Assembly (NCBI GenBank): GCA_963169135.1
Contig: CAUJEQ010000087.1
Location: forward strand, 1-25,467
Length of the DNA: 25,467 bases
Reading direction: 5' to 3'
Source of the DNA: Chloroflexota bacterium
Lineage (GTDB): Bacteria; Chloroflexota; Dehalococcoidia; Tepidiformales; Tepidiformaceae
Below, piece after piece: positions 1-6,835 of the stretch; position 1 is the first letter of the stretch, and each line of letters begins with the position of its first letter. The notes under the pieces are model-generated. The model was not told where the DNA came from. It did no database searches and was given only the letters and a program-made list of their open reading frames with translations. A program made the translations under genes and the position numbers.

Positions 1-1
1 G

Positions 2-1921
2 CTGGCGAAGCTGAACAAGCTGGGCGGTCCGTATTCGAGCGCGACGGCGATCGCCGAGGAGATGCGGAAGGTGCCGGAGCTGCGGCCGCTGGTGGATGCG
101 CCCATCTGGCGCGACATGGTGGAGCTGGCCGGGCAGGTGGCGGGCTTCCCGCGCCATATCGGGCAGCATGTGGGCGGGGTGATTGTCTCGTCCGAGCCGC
201 TGTCATCGGTGGTGCCGGTGGAGCCCGCGCGGATGGACGGGCGGTTCGTGTGCCAGTGGGATAAGGACTCGGCCGACGACGCCCGCTTCGTGAAGATCGA
301 CTTCCTGGCGCTGGGGATGCTCTCGGCGGTGGACGAGTGCCTGGAGATCATCGAAGAGGAGCACGGGGTGAGGGTGGACCTGGGGCGGGTGCCGCACGAC
401 AGCCCGGAGATCTACGCCTCGATCCGCGAGGGGGACACGATGGGGGTGTTCCAGATCGAGAGCCGGGCGCAGGTGCAGACGCTGCCGCGGACGCAGCCGA
501 ACAACCTGGACGACCTGGCGGTGCAAGTCGCGATCATCCGGCCGGGGCCGATCATGGCGGGGGCGTTCCGGCCGTACATGGAGTACCGCGAGCGGCTGGC
601 CCGGGGCGAGGCTATCGAGGTGGACTACGGGCACCCGGAGCTGGGGCCGCTGCTGGAACACTGCCTGGGCGAGACGCTGGGGCACGTGCTCTACCAGGAC
701 CAGGTGCTGCAGATCTCCTGCGCGGTGGCGGGCTTCACGCCGGGGCAGGCAGACCGCCTGCGCCGGGCGATGAGCCGTAAGCGGTCGTCCGACGCCATGC
801 AGGCGCTCGCCGCGGAATTTTACGCCGGGGCAGGGCGCATGGGCGTGAGCCGCGAGGCGGCGAAGGTGGCGTTCGACAAGATGGCGGCGTTCGCGGCGTT
901 CGGGTTTCCGAAGAGCCACGCGGTGGCGTTCGCGCTGCTGGCGTATGAGTCGGCGTGGCTGCGCTACCACTACCCGGCGGCGTACTACTGCTCGCTGTTC
1001 AACGCCCAGCCGATGGGCTTCTATTCGGTGGAGGTGCTGACGCAGGACGCAGCGCGGCACGGGATCGCGACGCTGCCGCCGTCGATTAATGCGAGCCGGG
1101 CGGGGGCCTGGCCGGAGCAGGGGGACATCCGCCTGGGGCTGCAACAGGTGAAGGGGCTGGGCGGTGGCTGGCAGGACATCCGCCAGCACCCGCGGGGGCA
1201 GGGCTACACCACGCTCCCGGAGCGGATCGTGGCCGAGCGGCGCGCCAACGGGCCGTACCGCTCGCTGCGGGAGTTGCTGGCGCGGGCGCGGATGAGCCGC
1301 GAGCAGGCGGAGACGCTCATCCGCGCGGGGGCGCTGGAGGAGTTTGGGTTGCCCCGGCGGGAGCTGCTCTGGCAACTCGGACTGCTCACCGAAGCGGCCG
1401 TGGCCAAGAGTGATGCCGCGCGCGAGAACCAGCTGGCACTGCCGTTGCCGACGGAGCAGGATATGGCGGAGTTGCCCGCGCTTTCGGCGTGGCAGGAGCT
1501 GGCCTGGGACCACGACCGCCTGGGGCTGAGCCCGGGCCGCCACCCGATGGCGCTGGTGCGGCCGCTGTTGCACGAGGGGCTCATCACGAGCCGGCACCTG
1601 GGCGGGGTGGGCAACCCGAACCGGCTGCCGCAGGGGATGATCGTGGAGATGGCCGGGATGGTGGTGACCCGGCAGCGGCCGCAGACGGCCAGCGGTGTGA
1701 TGTTCATGCTCCTGGAGGACGAGTTCGGGCTGGCGAACCTGGTGGTCTATACGGCCTTGCAGGAGCGGCAGCGCGAACTGGTGCGGGGTACGCCGTTCGT
1801 GATCGTGCGGGGGCGGGTGGATAACGAGCAGAGCGGCTTCCCGAACATCATCGCCGAGCACTTCCGGCCGTGCCCGTTGCCGGGCTTCATCGAGACGCCG
1901 GTCTCGCACGACTTCGGGTAG
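2..1921 (+). CDS. dnaE2: Error-prone DNA polymerase III alpha subunit DnaE2, C-terminal part (5' end outside window)
   Basis: The reading frame is open from base 2, so the gene starts upstream. 639 residues are visible of roughly 1050-1100 usual for DnaE2; the PHP domain and first two catalytic aspartates are missing. Seen here: the IGQHVGG motif typical of DnaE polymerases, then VKIDFLALGM, whose Asp codon (299-301) matches the third catalytic aspartate of C-family polymerases. The fingers segment FPKSHAVAFALLAYESAW follows, then helix-hairpin-helix-like sequence (RARMSREQAETLIRAGALEEF) and an OB-fold at about codons 540-620. The C-terminus lacks the long tau-binding tail of replicative DnaE, which favours the error-prone paralogue. 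DnaE2 does the synthesis in SOS mutagenesis with ImuB as clamp-bound adaptor, and imuB lies 1.7 kb downstream on the other strand. Replicative DnaE1 is less likely given that neighbour. Confidence 0.93.
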   Translation: MAKLNKLGGPYSSATAIAEEMRKVPELRPLVDAPIWRDMVELAGQVAGFPRHIGQHVGGVIVSSEPLSSVVPVEPARMDGRFVCQWDKDSADDARFVKIDFLALGMLSAVDECLEIIEEEHGVRVDLGRVPHDSPEIYASIREGDTMGVFQIESRAQVQTLPRTQPNNLDDLAVQVAIIRPGPIMAGAFRPYMEYRERLARGEAIEVDYGHPELGPLLEHCLGETLGHVLYQDQVLQISCAVAGFTPGQADRLRRAMSRKRSSDAMQALAAEFYAGAGRMGVSREAAKVAFDKMAAFAAFGFPKSHAVAFALLAYESAWLRYHYPAAYYCSLFNAQPMGFYSVEVLTQDAARHGIATLPPSINASRAGAWPEQGDIRLGLQQVKGLGGGWQDIRQHPRGQGYTTLPERIVAERRANGPYRSLRELLARARMSREQAETLIRAGALEEFGLPRRELLWQLGLLTEAAVAKSDAARENQLALPLPTEQDMAELPALSAWQELAWDHDRLGLSPGRHPMALVRPLLHEGLITSRHLGGVGNPNRLPQGMIVEMAGMVVTRQRPQTASGVMFMLLEDEFGLANLVVYTALQERQRELVRGTPFVIVRGRVDNEQSGFPNIIAEHFRPCPLPGFIETPVSHDFG

Positions 1922-1923
1922 GG

Positions 1924-3120
1924 CTACCGGCTGGCTGCGAGTTCCTCGGCGATGGCGTCGCCCACGATGGCGATGGCGCGCTCGATGGTGGCCGGGTCGG
2001 CGGCGGTAAAGTTCATCCGGAACGTGTTTTGTTTGCCTTCGGGGTTCACGTAGAAGTACTTGCCCGGCACGAAGGCGACGCCGCGTTCGAGGATGCGGCG
2101 CTGAAGCGCCTCGGCGTCGAAGCCGGGAGGGCCTTCGACCCAGATGAACATGCCGCCTTCGGGACGGGTGTAGGCGAAGTCCTCGGGCAGGTGGACGGCG
2201 AGCGCGTCGAACATCGCCTGCTGGCGGGGGCGGTAGATGTCCAGGATGCGGGGCAGCTGGCGCTCGAGGTAGCCAGCCGCGATGTACTCTGCGGCGAGCG
2301 CCTGGGTGAAGGTGCTGGTGTGGAGGTCGACCCCCTGGCGGGCGGTAATCATCCAGCGCTGGATGGGTGCGGGCGCCACGCAGAGGCCGACACGGAGGCC
2401 GGGGGCGAACGTCTTTGAGAGCGTGCTGGAGTAGACGACGTTCTCCGGCGCGAGCGACTTGATCGGCGGTACGGGCGTGCCGGTGTAGCGCAGGTCGCTG
2501 TAGGGGTCGTCTTCGAGCAGGAGGGCGTTGTGTGTGCGCAGGATTTCGGCAACGGCATGGCGGCGGTCGAGAGGAAGGGTGCGGCCGGTGGGGTTCTGAA
2601 AGGTGGGGACGAGGTAGACGAGCTTCACGCGCTGGTCCGCGAGCACGCGGTCCAGGGACTCGGGGATAAGGCCATCCCCGTCGGTTTCGATTTCGGCATA
2701 GCGGGGTTCGTAGGGGTTGAAGGCCTGGATGGCGCCGAGGTAGGTCGGTGCTTCGACGGCGACCACATCGCCGGGGGAGATGAGGATCTTGCCGATGCCG
2801 TCGAGGATGCCCTGGGAGCCGCTGAAGATCGTGATGCCCTCGGCGGTGGCCTTGACGCCGCGGGCGGCGAGGTGGGGGACAAGCGCCTCGCGCAGGGGGA
2901 GAAAGCCCTCGCTGGCGTCGTACTGGAGCGCCTGGGCGCCGTATTTCGCGAGGACGGCGCCGGTGAGCTCTTCCATGATCTCGAGGGGGAAGCTTTCGGC
3001 GGCGGGGAGGCCCCCGGCGAGGGAGACCATGCCGGGTGAGGAGGCGACCTTGAGGATTTCGCGGATAGCGCTGGCCTGCATGGTGTGGGTGCGGTGGGCG
3101 AGCAGGCTTTCGTAGTCCAT
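1924..3120 (-). CDS. PLP-dependent aminotransferase, class I/II (2-aminoadipate/MocR-like fold)
   Basis: 398 residues, full length for a fold-type I aminotransferase of the LysN/2-aminoadipate transaminase group. The Schiff-base lysine is Lys236 in STLSKTFAPGLRVG. Asn176 in QNPTG and the Asp204-Asp205-Pro-Tyr207 segment bind PLP. The C-terminal GGMFIW and FRMNFT motifs fit the small domain, with the carboxylate-binding arginine in the latter. The enzyme should move an amino group between an amino acid and a 2-oxo acid in the cytoplasm; the substrate cannot be read from sequence. There is no N-terminal winged helix, so it is not a MocR regulator. Its stop lies 3 bp from the dnaE2 stop (convergent). 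It sits about 200 bp downstream of the imuB group on the same strand but has its own possible promoter. Confidence 0.93.
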   Translation of the reverse strand: MDYESLLAHRTHTMQASAIREILKVASSPGMVSLAGGLPAAESFPLEIMEELTGAVLAKYGAQALQYDASEGFLPLREALVPHLAARGVKATAEGITIFSGSQGILDGIGKILISPGDVVAVEAPTYLGAIQAFNPYEPRYAEIETDGDGLIPESLDRVLADQRVKLVYLVPTFQNPTGRTLPLDRRHAVAEILRTHNALLLEDDPYSDLRYTGTPVPPIKSLAPENVVYSSTLSKTFAPGLRVGLCVAPAPIQRWMITARQGVDLHTSTFTQALAAEYIAAGYLERQLPRILDIYRPRQQAMFDALAVHLPEDFAYTRPEGGMFIWVEGPPGFDAEALQRRILERGVAFVPGKYFYVNPEGKQNTFRMNFTAADPATIERAIAIVGDAIAEELAASR

Positions 3121-3129
3121 GGGTGGACA

Positions 3130-3138
3130 AGGATAGCA
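3130..3138 (-). promoter_or_regulatory. Possible extended -10 promoter of the aminotransferase gene
   Basis: Read on the minus strand this is TGC followed by TATCCT, an extended -10. It ends nine bases before the ATG at 3120, so transcription would start only a few bases upstream and leave almost no leader. No Shine-Dalgarno sequence is visible before this ATG, which fits. No clear -35 box was found. Confidence 0.35.
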
Positions 3139-3158
3139 CCGGGAGTGCTGAGGCTCTG

Positions 3159-3226
3159 TGGCCGTTGGCCGATGGTTGTTGGCCGTTGGCTCCGCGAATA
3201 ATCAGTGGCCTGGCGGCTGGCCGTTG
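3159..3226. repeat. Three copies of TGGCCGTTG in the aminotransferase-imuB gap
   Basis: The 9-mer TGGCCGTTG occurs at 3159-3167, 3180-3188 and 3218-3226; the first two extend to TGGCCGTTGGC. Degenerate versions (TGGTTGTTGG) lie between. The region 3121-3317 holds no convincing gene. It could be a decaying short-repeat tract or a protein-binding array; function unknown. Confidence 0.5.
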
Positions 3227-3317
3227 TGGCTACTGCGACGCCGCAGCGCGCCATGACTGGCGCGCCTCGGATAGGTCGGTGGGGTGTTCGAGCGGGTCGT
3301 TCCAGGCGCGCCAGGGA

Positions 3318-3647
3318 TTAGCCCGCGCGGCCGCGGAGGATGCTGCCGCCATCGCGGGGGCCTTCGTAAGGCTGGGCGTACCAGGTGCCGGTGACGAGGT
3401 CGCAGAAGAGCGTGAGGCGGCGGCCGGATTCGAGTTCGACGACGAAGTAGCGGCGGGCAATCTCGTCGCGCCACCATTCATCGTCGATGCGCCAGCTATC
3501 GGCGATGGCGCGAACGCGCTGGTAGCGGCCCTGCCAGACGGCAGCAGCGGGTTCGCCGGCGGGCGTGGCCTCGACGGCGGCGGGCCTGGGCTGGTTCAGG
3601 AGCCGAAGGCCACCAGGGCCAGCTGGCGTTCGGGGATTCTCGACCAC
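3318..3647 (-). CDS. Small DUF6504-like protein overlapping the end of imuB
   Basis: 109 residues. The N-terminal 40 are Pro/Ala-rich and probably unstructured. The core from about residue 41 (YQRVRAIADSWRIDDEWW, then ARRYFVVELESGRRLTLF and DLVTGTWYAQPY) resembles the small DUF6504 proteins often found just after imuB/dinP-like genes in high-GC bacteria. The only start codon I can find before the core is the GTG at 3647, so the gene overlaps imuB by 52 bp in another frame and is probably translationally coupled to it. The association suggests an accessory part of the ImuB-DnaE2 mutasome; no biochemical role is known to me. Family call from memory, moderate certainty; that the gene is real is much surer. 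Confidence 0.8.
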   Translation of the reverse strand: MVENPRTPAGPGGLRLLNQPRPAAVEATPAGEPAAAVWQGRYQRVRAIADSWRIDDEWWRDEIARRYFVVELESGRRLTLFCDLVTGTWYAQPYEGPRDGGSILRGRAG

Positions 3648-4846
3648 GGTTGCACCTCCACGATGCGGTAGACCTGGGGGCCGCCGGTGCGGGCGGAGAG
3701 CTGTTCGATGGCCTGTCCGAGTTCGCGCTGGCGCCGGGGGCCGATCTGCCAGAGGTTGGCCTGGTGGGCGTATTCGCTGCAGATGCCCGAGAGGGTGACG
3801 CCAACGCTGGCGGCGGCCGCATCGAGTGCGAGCCGGTCGAGCTTGCTCCGGAGGACGAAGAGCATGTGGCGGGCGTCACTCGTTGGTTCGCGGAAGACGA
3901 CGCGGCGGGCGACCTGTTCACCGCTTTCGAGGCCGAGCCACCAGTCGAGCCGGCGGACGGTTTGGCCGCGGACGGCGGGGTGGGCCAGGGCGCGGTTGAG
4001 GAGCGCTTCGGTGCCGGCGAGCAGCGGTTCGATGGAGGCGGCTGGCGCGGGGAGGTCCATCTCCTCGGTGATGCGCACCTCTTCGCGGCGGGCGACGATG
4101 CGGGAGTGGTCGCGGCCGTTGGCGAGGTCCCAGGCGCGGCGGCCATCGGGGCCGAACTGGGCCTGGAGCGCGGAGAGGGGGATATCGGCGACCTGGCCGA
4201 CGCGTTCGAGTCCGAAGAGGCGCAGGCGGACGTGCATCACGGGGTCGACCGGGAGTACTTCGACGGGGACGTGGGTGAGGAAGTCGCGCTCCTGGCCCGC
4301 GGGGACGAGCACCCAGCCGGTTTTGGGCGATTTCGGAGGCGGCGAGCCGGGGGCGGGGGCTGCTGTACCCATCACGGGGAGGGCGCTGGCGGCGGCGTGG
4401 GCGGGGAAGAGGCTACTCGCGGCCCCCAGCCAGGCCCCCAGCCCGGTTTCGGCGCTGACCGACTCAAGGAGTTCGGCGAGGTATTGCTCGCCGCTCATCT
4501 TCGCGAGGCGGGCGAGGCCCCGGACCTCGAAGTGGATGTGACCGGGGGCGACGGCCTCGACCAGGGGGCTGCGGGTTTCGATGAGGTCCGTCAGGCGGGC
4601 AGCTTCGGTGTGGGCGAAGGCTTCCTGGAGGGGGAGGAAGACAGCGTTTGGGCTGAGGGCGAGGGCGCGCCGGAGGGTGGTGCCGATGGTGACGCCCGCG
4701 GCGGCTGCTTCGGCGGAGCAGGCGGTGACCTGGGCGTGTTCTTCGGGGGCGCCGCCGACCACGACCGGGCGCCTGGCCAGTTCGGGGTGGTCGCGCCGGG
4801 CGAGCGCGATGAGGAAGTTGGGTACCTGGAGACAGGCGACATCCAT
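3596..4846 (-). CDS. imuB: ImuB-like Y-family polymerase homologue, catalytically inactive
   Basis: 416 residues with Y-family (DinB/UmuC) architecture: palm/fingers to about residue 200, the HhH region near VRLRLFGLERVGQVADIPLSAL, and little finger plus C-terminal tail afterwards. Asp2 keeps the first catalytic position. The Ser-x-Asp-Glu motif that supplies the other two metal ligands is replaced: in VEAVAPGHIHFEVRG, Gly102-His103 sit where Asp-Glu belong. That loss is the hallmark of ImuB, which does not polymerise but tethers DnaE2 to the sliding clamp. No ImuA/SulA-like RecA-fold gene is in the window. The ATG at 4846 begins ten bases after a LexA palindrome (4856-4881), so SOS control is very likely. 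The 3' end overlaps the DUF6504-like gene. Confidence 0.92.
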   Translation of the reverse strand: MDVACLQVPNFLIALARRDHPELARRPVVVGGAPEEHAQVTACSAEAAAAGVTIGTTLRRALALSPNAVFLPLQEAFAHTEAARLTDLIETRSPLVEAVAPGHIHFEVRGLARLAKMSGEQYLAELLESVSAETGLGAWLGAASSLFPAHAAASALPVMGTAAPAPGSPPPKSPKTGWVLVPAGQERDFLTHVPVEVLPVDPVMHVRLRLFGLERVGQVADIPLSALQAQFGPDGRRAWDLANGRDHSRIVARREEVRITEEMDLPAPAASIEPLLAGTEALLNRALAHPAVRGQTVRRLDWWLGLESGEQVARRVVFREPTSDARHMLFVLRSKLDRLALDAAAASVGVTLSGICSEYAHQANLWQIGPRRQRELGQAIEQLSARTGGPQVYRIVEVQPWSRIPERQLALVAFGS

Positions 4847-4855
4847 CGGATCTGC

Positions 4856-4881
4856 GAGTTTAGAACAAACGTTCTAAACTC
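4856..4881. promoter_or_regulatory. LexA (SOS) box upstream of imuB
   Basis: An inverted repeat with 11-bp perfect arms (GAGTTTAGAAC and its reverse complement) separated by AAAC. Its core is GAAC-N4-GTTC, matching the Gram-positive LexA/DinR consensus CGAACRNRYGTTYC except that the outer C and G are A and T. It is AT-rich against its surroundings and sits 10-35 bases upstream of the imuB ATG, where bound LexA would block transcription. Confidence 0.9.
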
Positions 4882-4917
4882 TCCAGAGCCGAAGTGTGAA
4901 GATTCCGCCCGGTGGCG

Positions 4918-5889
4918 TCAGTCGAGTGGCGGGGCCATGGCGATGGCTTCGGCATCGCTTGCCGAGGCGGGGGCCACACCAGCGGCTTCGAGGGTGGCTT
5001 CGAAGGAGGCGATGGCGACCTCGATCTGGCTGTCGTCGGGGACTTTGGTGGTGAGGGCCTGGAGGGCGATGTTTGGGACGAACATGGCGTGGACGAACCA
5101 GTTACCGCCATAGCGGGCGCCGATGCGGAGGATCTCGTAGCTGATGCCGGCGACAAGCGGCATGAAGACGATGCGCGAAGCGGTGCGGATGAGAATGCCT
5201 TCATCGACGAGCAGGTCGAAGACGAAGAAGGTGATGAGGGCGACGAAGACGACGACGAGCAGGAAGCTGGTGCCGCAGCGGGTGTGCTCCTTGGGGAAGG
5301 GGCGGACTTCGGCGGGGACCAGGGGCTTGCCGGCTTCGTAGGCGTGGATGGTCATGTGTTCGGCGCCGTGGTACTGGAAGACGCGGCGGATATCGGGGAT
5401 GAGCCCGATGAGGGCGATGTACCCGACGAAGAGGGCGAGCCGGAGGACGCCTTCGACGGCAACGATCCAGAAGCGGTGGACATCGAAGGCTTCGAGGAGG
5501 TTGGCGAGCAGGATGGGGCCCGCGAAGAAGATGCCGACCACGAAGAGGATGGCGAGGGCCATGGTCCCCCAGAGCACCTTTTCGGGGAACTCGACCTGTT
5601 CGCCGTTGTCGTCGATTTCTTCTTCGAAGGCGATGCGGGAGGAGTAGTTGAGGGCGCGCATGCCGAGCGCCATCGTTTCCCAGAGCACGACAACGCCGCG
5701 GAGGAAGGGGATGCGGCGGGAGCGGCCGGTGTAGATGCCGGTGAGGCGCTCGGAGTGGGTGACGATGTGGCCCTTGGGGTGGCGGACGGCGACGGCCATG
5801 TGCTCGGGGCCGCGGATCATCACGCCTTCGATGACGGCCTGGCCGCCGAAGTAGACGTTTGCCGGCTGTGGAGACGTCGCGTCCGTCAT
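4918..5889 (-). CDS. DUF1385 family integral membrane protein (YqhQ-like)
   Basis: 323 residues from the ATG at 5889, which has a GGAG Shine-Dalgarno seven bases upstream. The N-terminal VYFGGQAVIEGVMIRGP and the central VFQYHGAEHMTIHAYE and HTRCGTSFLLVVV motifs are the signature of DUF1385, as in Bacillus YqhQ. Hydrophobic stretches near residues 110-135, 145-165, 205-230 and 240-260 suggest four or five membrane helices. The His and Cys residues in the conserved motifs hint at a metal or redox site, but I know of no established function. It often follows rpmE in Chloroflexota and Firmicutes, as here. A terminator separates the two, so part of its transcription may come from read-through. 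The tail is Ala-rich. Confidence 0.9.
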   Translation of the reverse strand: MTDATSPQPANVYFGGQAVIEGVMIRGPEHMAVAVRHPKGHIVTHSERLTGIYTGRSRRIPFLRGVVVLWETMALGMRALNYSSRIAFEEEIDDNGEQVEFPEKVLWGTMALAILFVVGIFFAGPILLANLLEAFDVHRFWIVAVEGVLRLALFVGYIALIGLIPDIRRVFQYHGAEHMTIHAYEAGKPLVPAEVRPFPKEHTRCGTSFLLVVVFVALITFFVFDLLVDEGILIRTASRIVFMPLVAGISYEILRIGARYGGNWFVHAMFVPNIALQALTTKVPDDSQIEVAIASFEATLEAAGVAPASASDAEAIAMAPPLD

Positions 5890-5900
5890 GGCTACTCCGA

Positions 5901-5929
5901 GAAATGAAAAGGGGCGCACGAGGCGCCCC
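5901..5929 (-). terminator. Rho-independent terminator after rpmE
   Basis: On the minus strand a 7-bp GC stem (GGGGCGC/GCGCCCC, 5-nt loop, 5911-5929) is followed by TTTTCATTTC (5910-5901). It lies 22 bases past the rpmE stop and just before the DUF1385 start, so it should end or attenuate the ribosomal-protein transcript. Confidence 0.82.
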
Positions 5930-5951
5930 GGTATTGTGCGGTTTCCGCGCG

Positions 5952-6155
5952 TTAGTTGCCGCGCTGGAAGCGGCGGTTGAAGCGTTCGACGCGGCCTGCG
6001 GTGTCGACGATGCGCTGTTCGCCCGTGAAGAACGGGTGGCAGGCACTGCAGACATCGAGGTGCATGGACGACTTTGTCGAGCGGGTCTTGATCTCGTTGC
6101 CGCATGAGCACGTGATCGTGGCTTCCTGGTAGTTGGGGTGGATCCCGGCCTTCAT
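5952..6155 (-). CDS. rpmE: 50S ribosomal protein bL31, zinc-binding form
   Basis: 67 residues beginning MKAGIHPNYQEATITC, the classic bL31 start. Four cysteines (16, 18, 36, 39 in CSC and VCSAC) form the zinc site, so this is the C+ form and not the zinc-independent paralogue. bL31 bridges the large and small subunits near the central protuberance. The longer open frame starting at 6284 is not used; the ATG at 6155 has AAGGGA just upstream. It lies 10 bp after rpmA on the same strand, so the two are probably co-transcribed. A terminator follows. Confidence 0.97.
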   Translation of the reverse strand: MKAGIHPNYQEATITCSCGNEIKTRSTKSSMHLDVCSACHPFFTGEQRIVDTAGRVERFNRRFQRGN

Positions 6156-6165
6156 GGTCCCTTCC

Positions 6166-6432
6166 TTAGCTTTCGGCCTGTGCGTAAACGCTGATCTTCT
6201 TCCGGCGGCCCTTGGCGAACGGCTCGAACTTGACCTTCCCATCGATGAGGGAGAAGATCGTGTAGTCGCGGCCGAGGCCGACATTGTTGCCCGGGTGGAA
6301 ACGCGTGCCGCGTTGGCGGAGGATGATTGAGCCCGGCTTTACGACTTCGCCATCGAAAAGCTTGACGCCGAGGCGCTGGGAATTGCTGTCGCGGCCGTTC
6401 TTGGAGCTCGAAACGCCTTTCTTATGCGCCAT
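6166..6432 (-). CDS. rpmA: 50S ribosomal protein bL27
   Basis: 88 residues, starting MAHKKGVSSSKNGRDSNSQRLGVK, the conserved flexible N-terminal tail of bL27 that reaches towards the peptidyl-transferase centre. The core motifs GSIILRQRGT and PGNNVGLGRDYTIFS are diagnostic. There is no Firmicute-type N-terminal extension that needs cleavage. It lies 5 bp downstream of rplU in the usual bL21-bL27 order and is almost certainly co-transcribed with it. In many bacteria obgE follows; here rpmE follows instead. Confidence 0.98.
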   Translation of the reverse strand: MAHKKGVSSSKNGRDSNSQRLGVKLFDGEVVKPGSIILRQRGTRFHPGNNVGLGRDYTIFSLIDGKVKFEPFAKGRRKKISVYAQAES

Positions 6433-6437
6433 TGTGC

Positions 6438-6749
6438 CTAACCCTTCGAAATGGACTCGACGACGAGCCGAGTGACCTGTTGCCGGTGGCCGAACTTGCG
6501 GCGGTACCGGATCTTGTTCTTGTACTTCATGAACACGAGCTTGGGCGCGCGGCCATGCTGGGTGATGCGCGCGCGGACGGCGGCACCCTCGACGAGCGGT
6601 TTCCCGACGGTCACTTCCGGTCCATCGAGGACCATCATGACGTCGAGGTTCACCGTATCACCCGGTTCGCCTTCGATCCGGTTCATTTCGAACTCTTGCC
6701 CCTCAATGAGGCGCAACTGACGCCCATCGGCGCGTACGATCGCTTCCAT
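6438..6749 (-). CDS. rplU: 50S ribosomal protein bL21
   Basis: 103 residues, the normal length. It begins MEAIVRADGRQLRLIEGQEFEMNRI, then the beta-barrel core (GKPLVEGAAVRARITQHGRAPKLVFMKYKNK) and the RRKFGHRQQVTRLVVESI signature, where most homologues have the R-KGHRQ-T pattern. It binds 23S rRNA in the large subunit. A GGAG Shine-Dalgarno lies seven bases before the ATG, and a 14-bp perfect hairpin stands immediately upstream of that site, so the leader may be regulated. Confidence 0.97.
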   Translation of the reverse strand: MEAIVRADGRQLRLIEGQEFEMNRIEGEPGDTVNLDVMMVLDGPEVTVGKPLVEGAAVRARITQHGRAPKLVFMKYKNKIRYRRKFGHRQQVTRLVVESISKG

Positions 6750-6763
6750 ATCTAACTCCAGGA

Positions 6764-6804
6764 AATCCGTGGACAGCTTTCCAGTGTGGTGCTGTCCACG
6801 GATT
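6764..6804 (-). promoter_or_regulatory. Perfect 14-bp hairpin in the rplU leader
   Basis: AATCCGTGGACAGC (6764-6777) pairs without mismatch with its reverse complement (6791-6804) around a 13-nt loop. It lies between the ftsH stop (6836) and the rplU Shine-Dalgarno. No U-tract follows on the minus strand, so it is a poor intrinsic terminator. A ribosomal-protein autoregulatory leader, an RNase III site or an mRNA-stabilising stem are all possible. Confidence 0.7.
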
Positions 6805-6835
6805 CAGTCAACGACTTCGTGCCGTTGGGGTGGGC

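Noticed and set aside
203..3139. 978-codon open frame on the minus strand across dnaE2 and the aminotransferase
   Set aside because: Its translation is a low-complexity Arg/Pro/His/Leu mixture with no domain. It is the shadow of two well-recognised genes in very GC-rich DNA.
3202..3477. Small minus-strand frames between the aminotransferase and the DUF6504-like gene
   Set aside because: Mostly overlap the DUF6504-like gene in another frame, have biased composition and no ribosome-binding site.
5890..6111. N-terminal extension of the DUF1385 frame through rpmE
   Set aside because: It would read through a terminator and overlap rpmE in another frame. The ATG at 5889 has its own GGAG site and starts at the family's conserved region.
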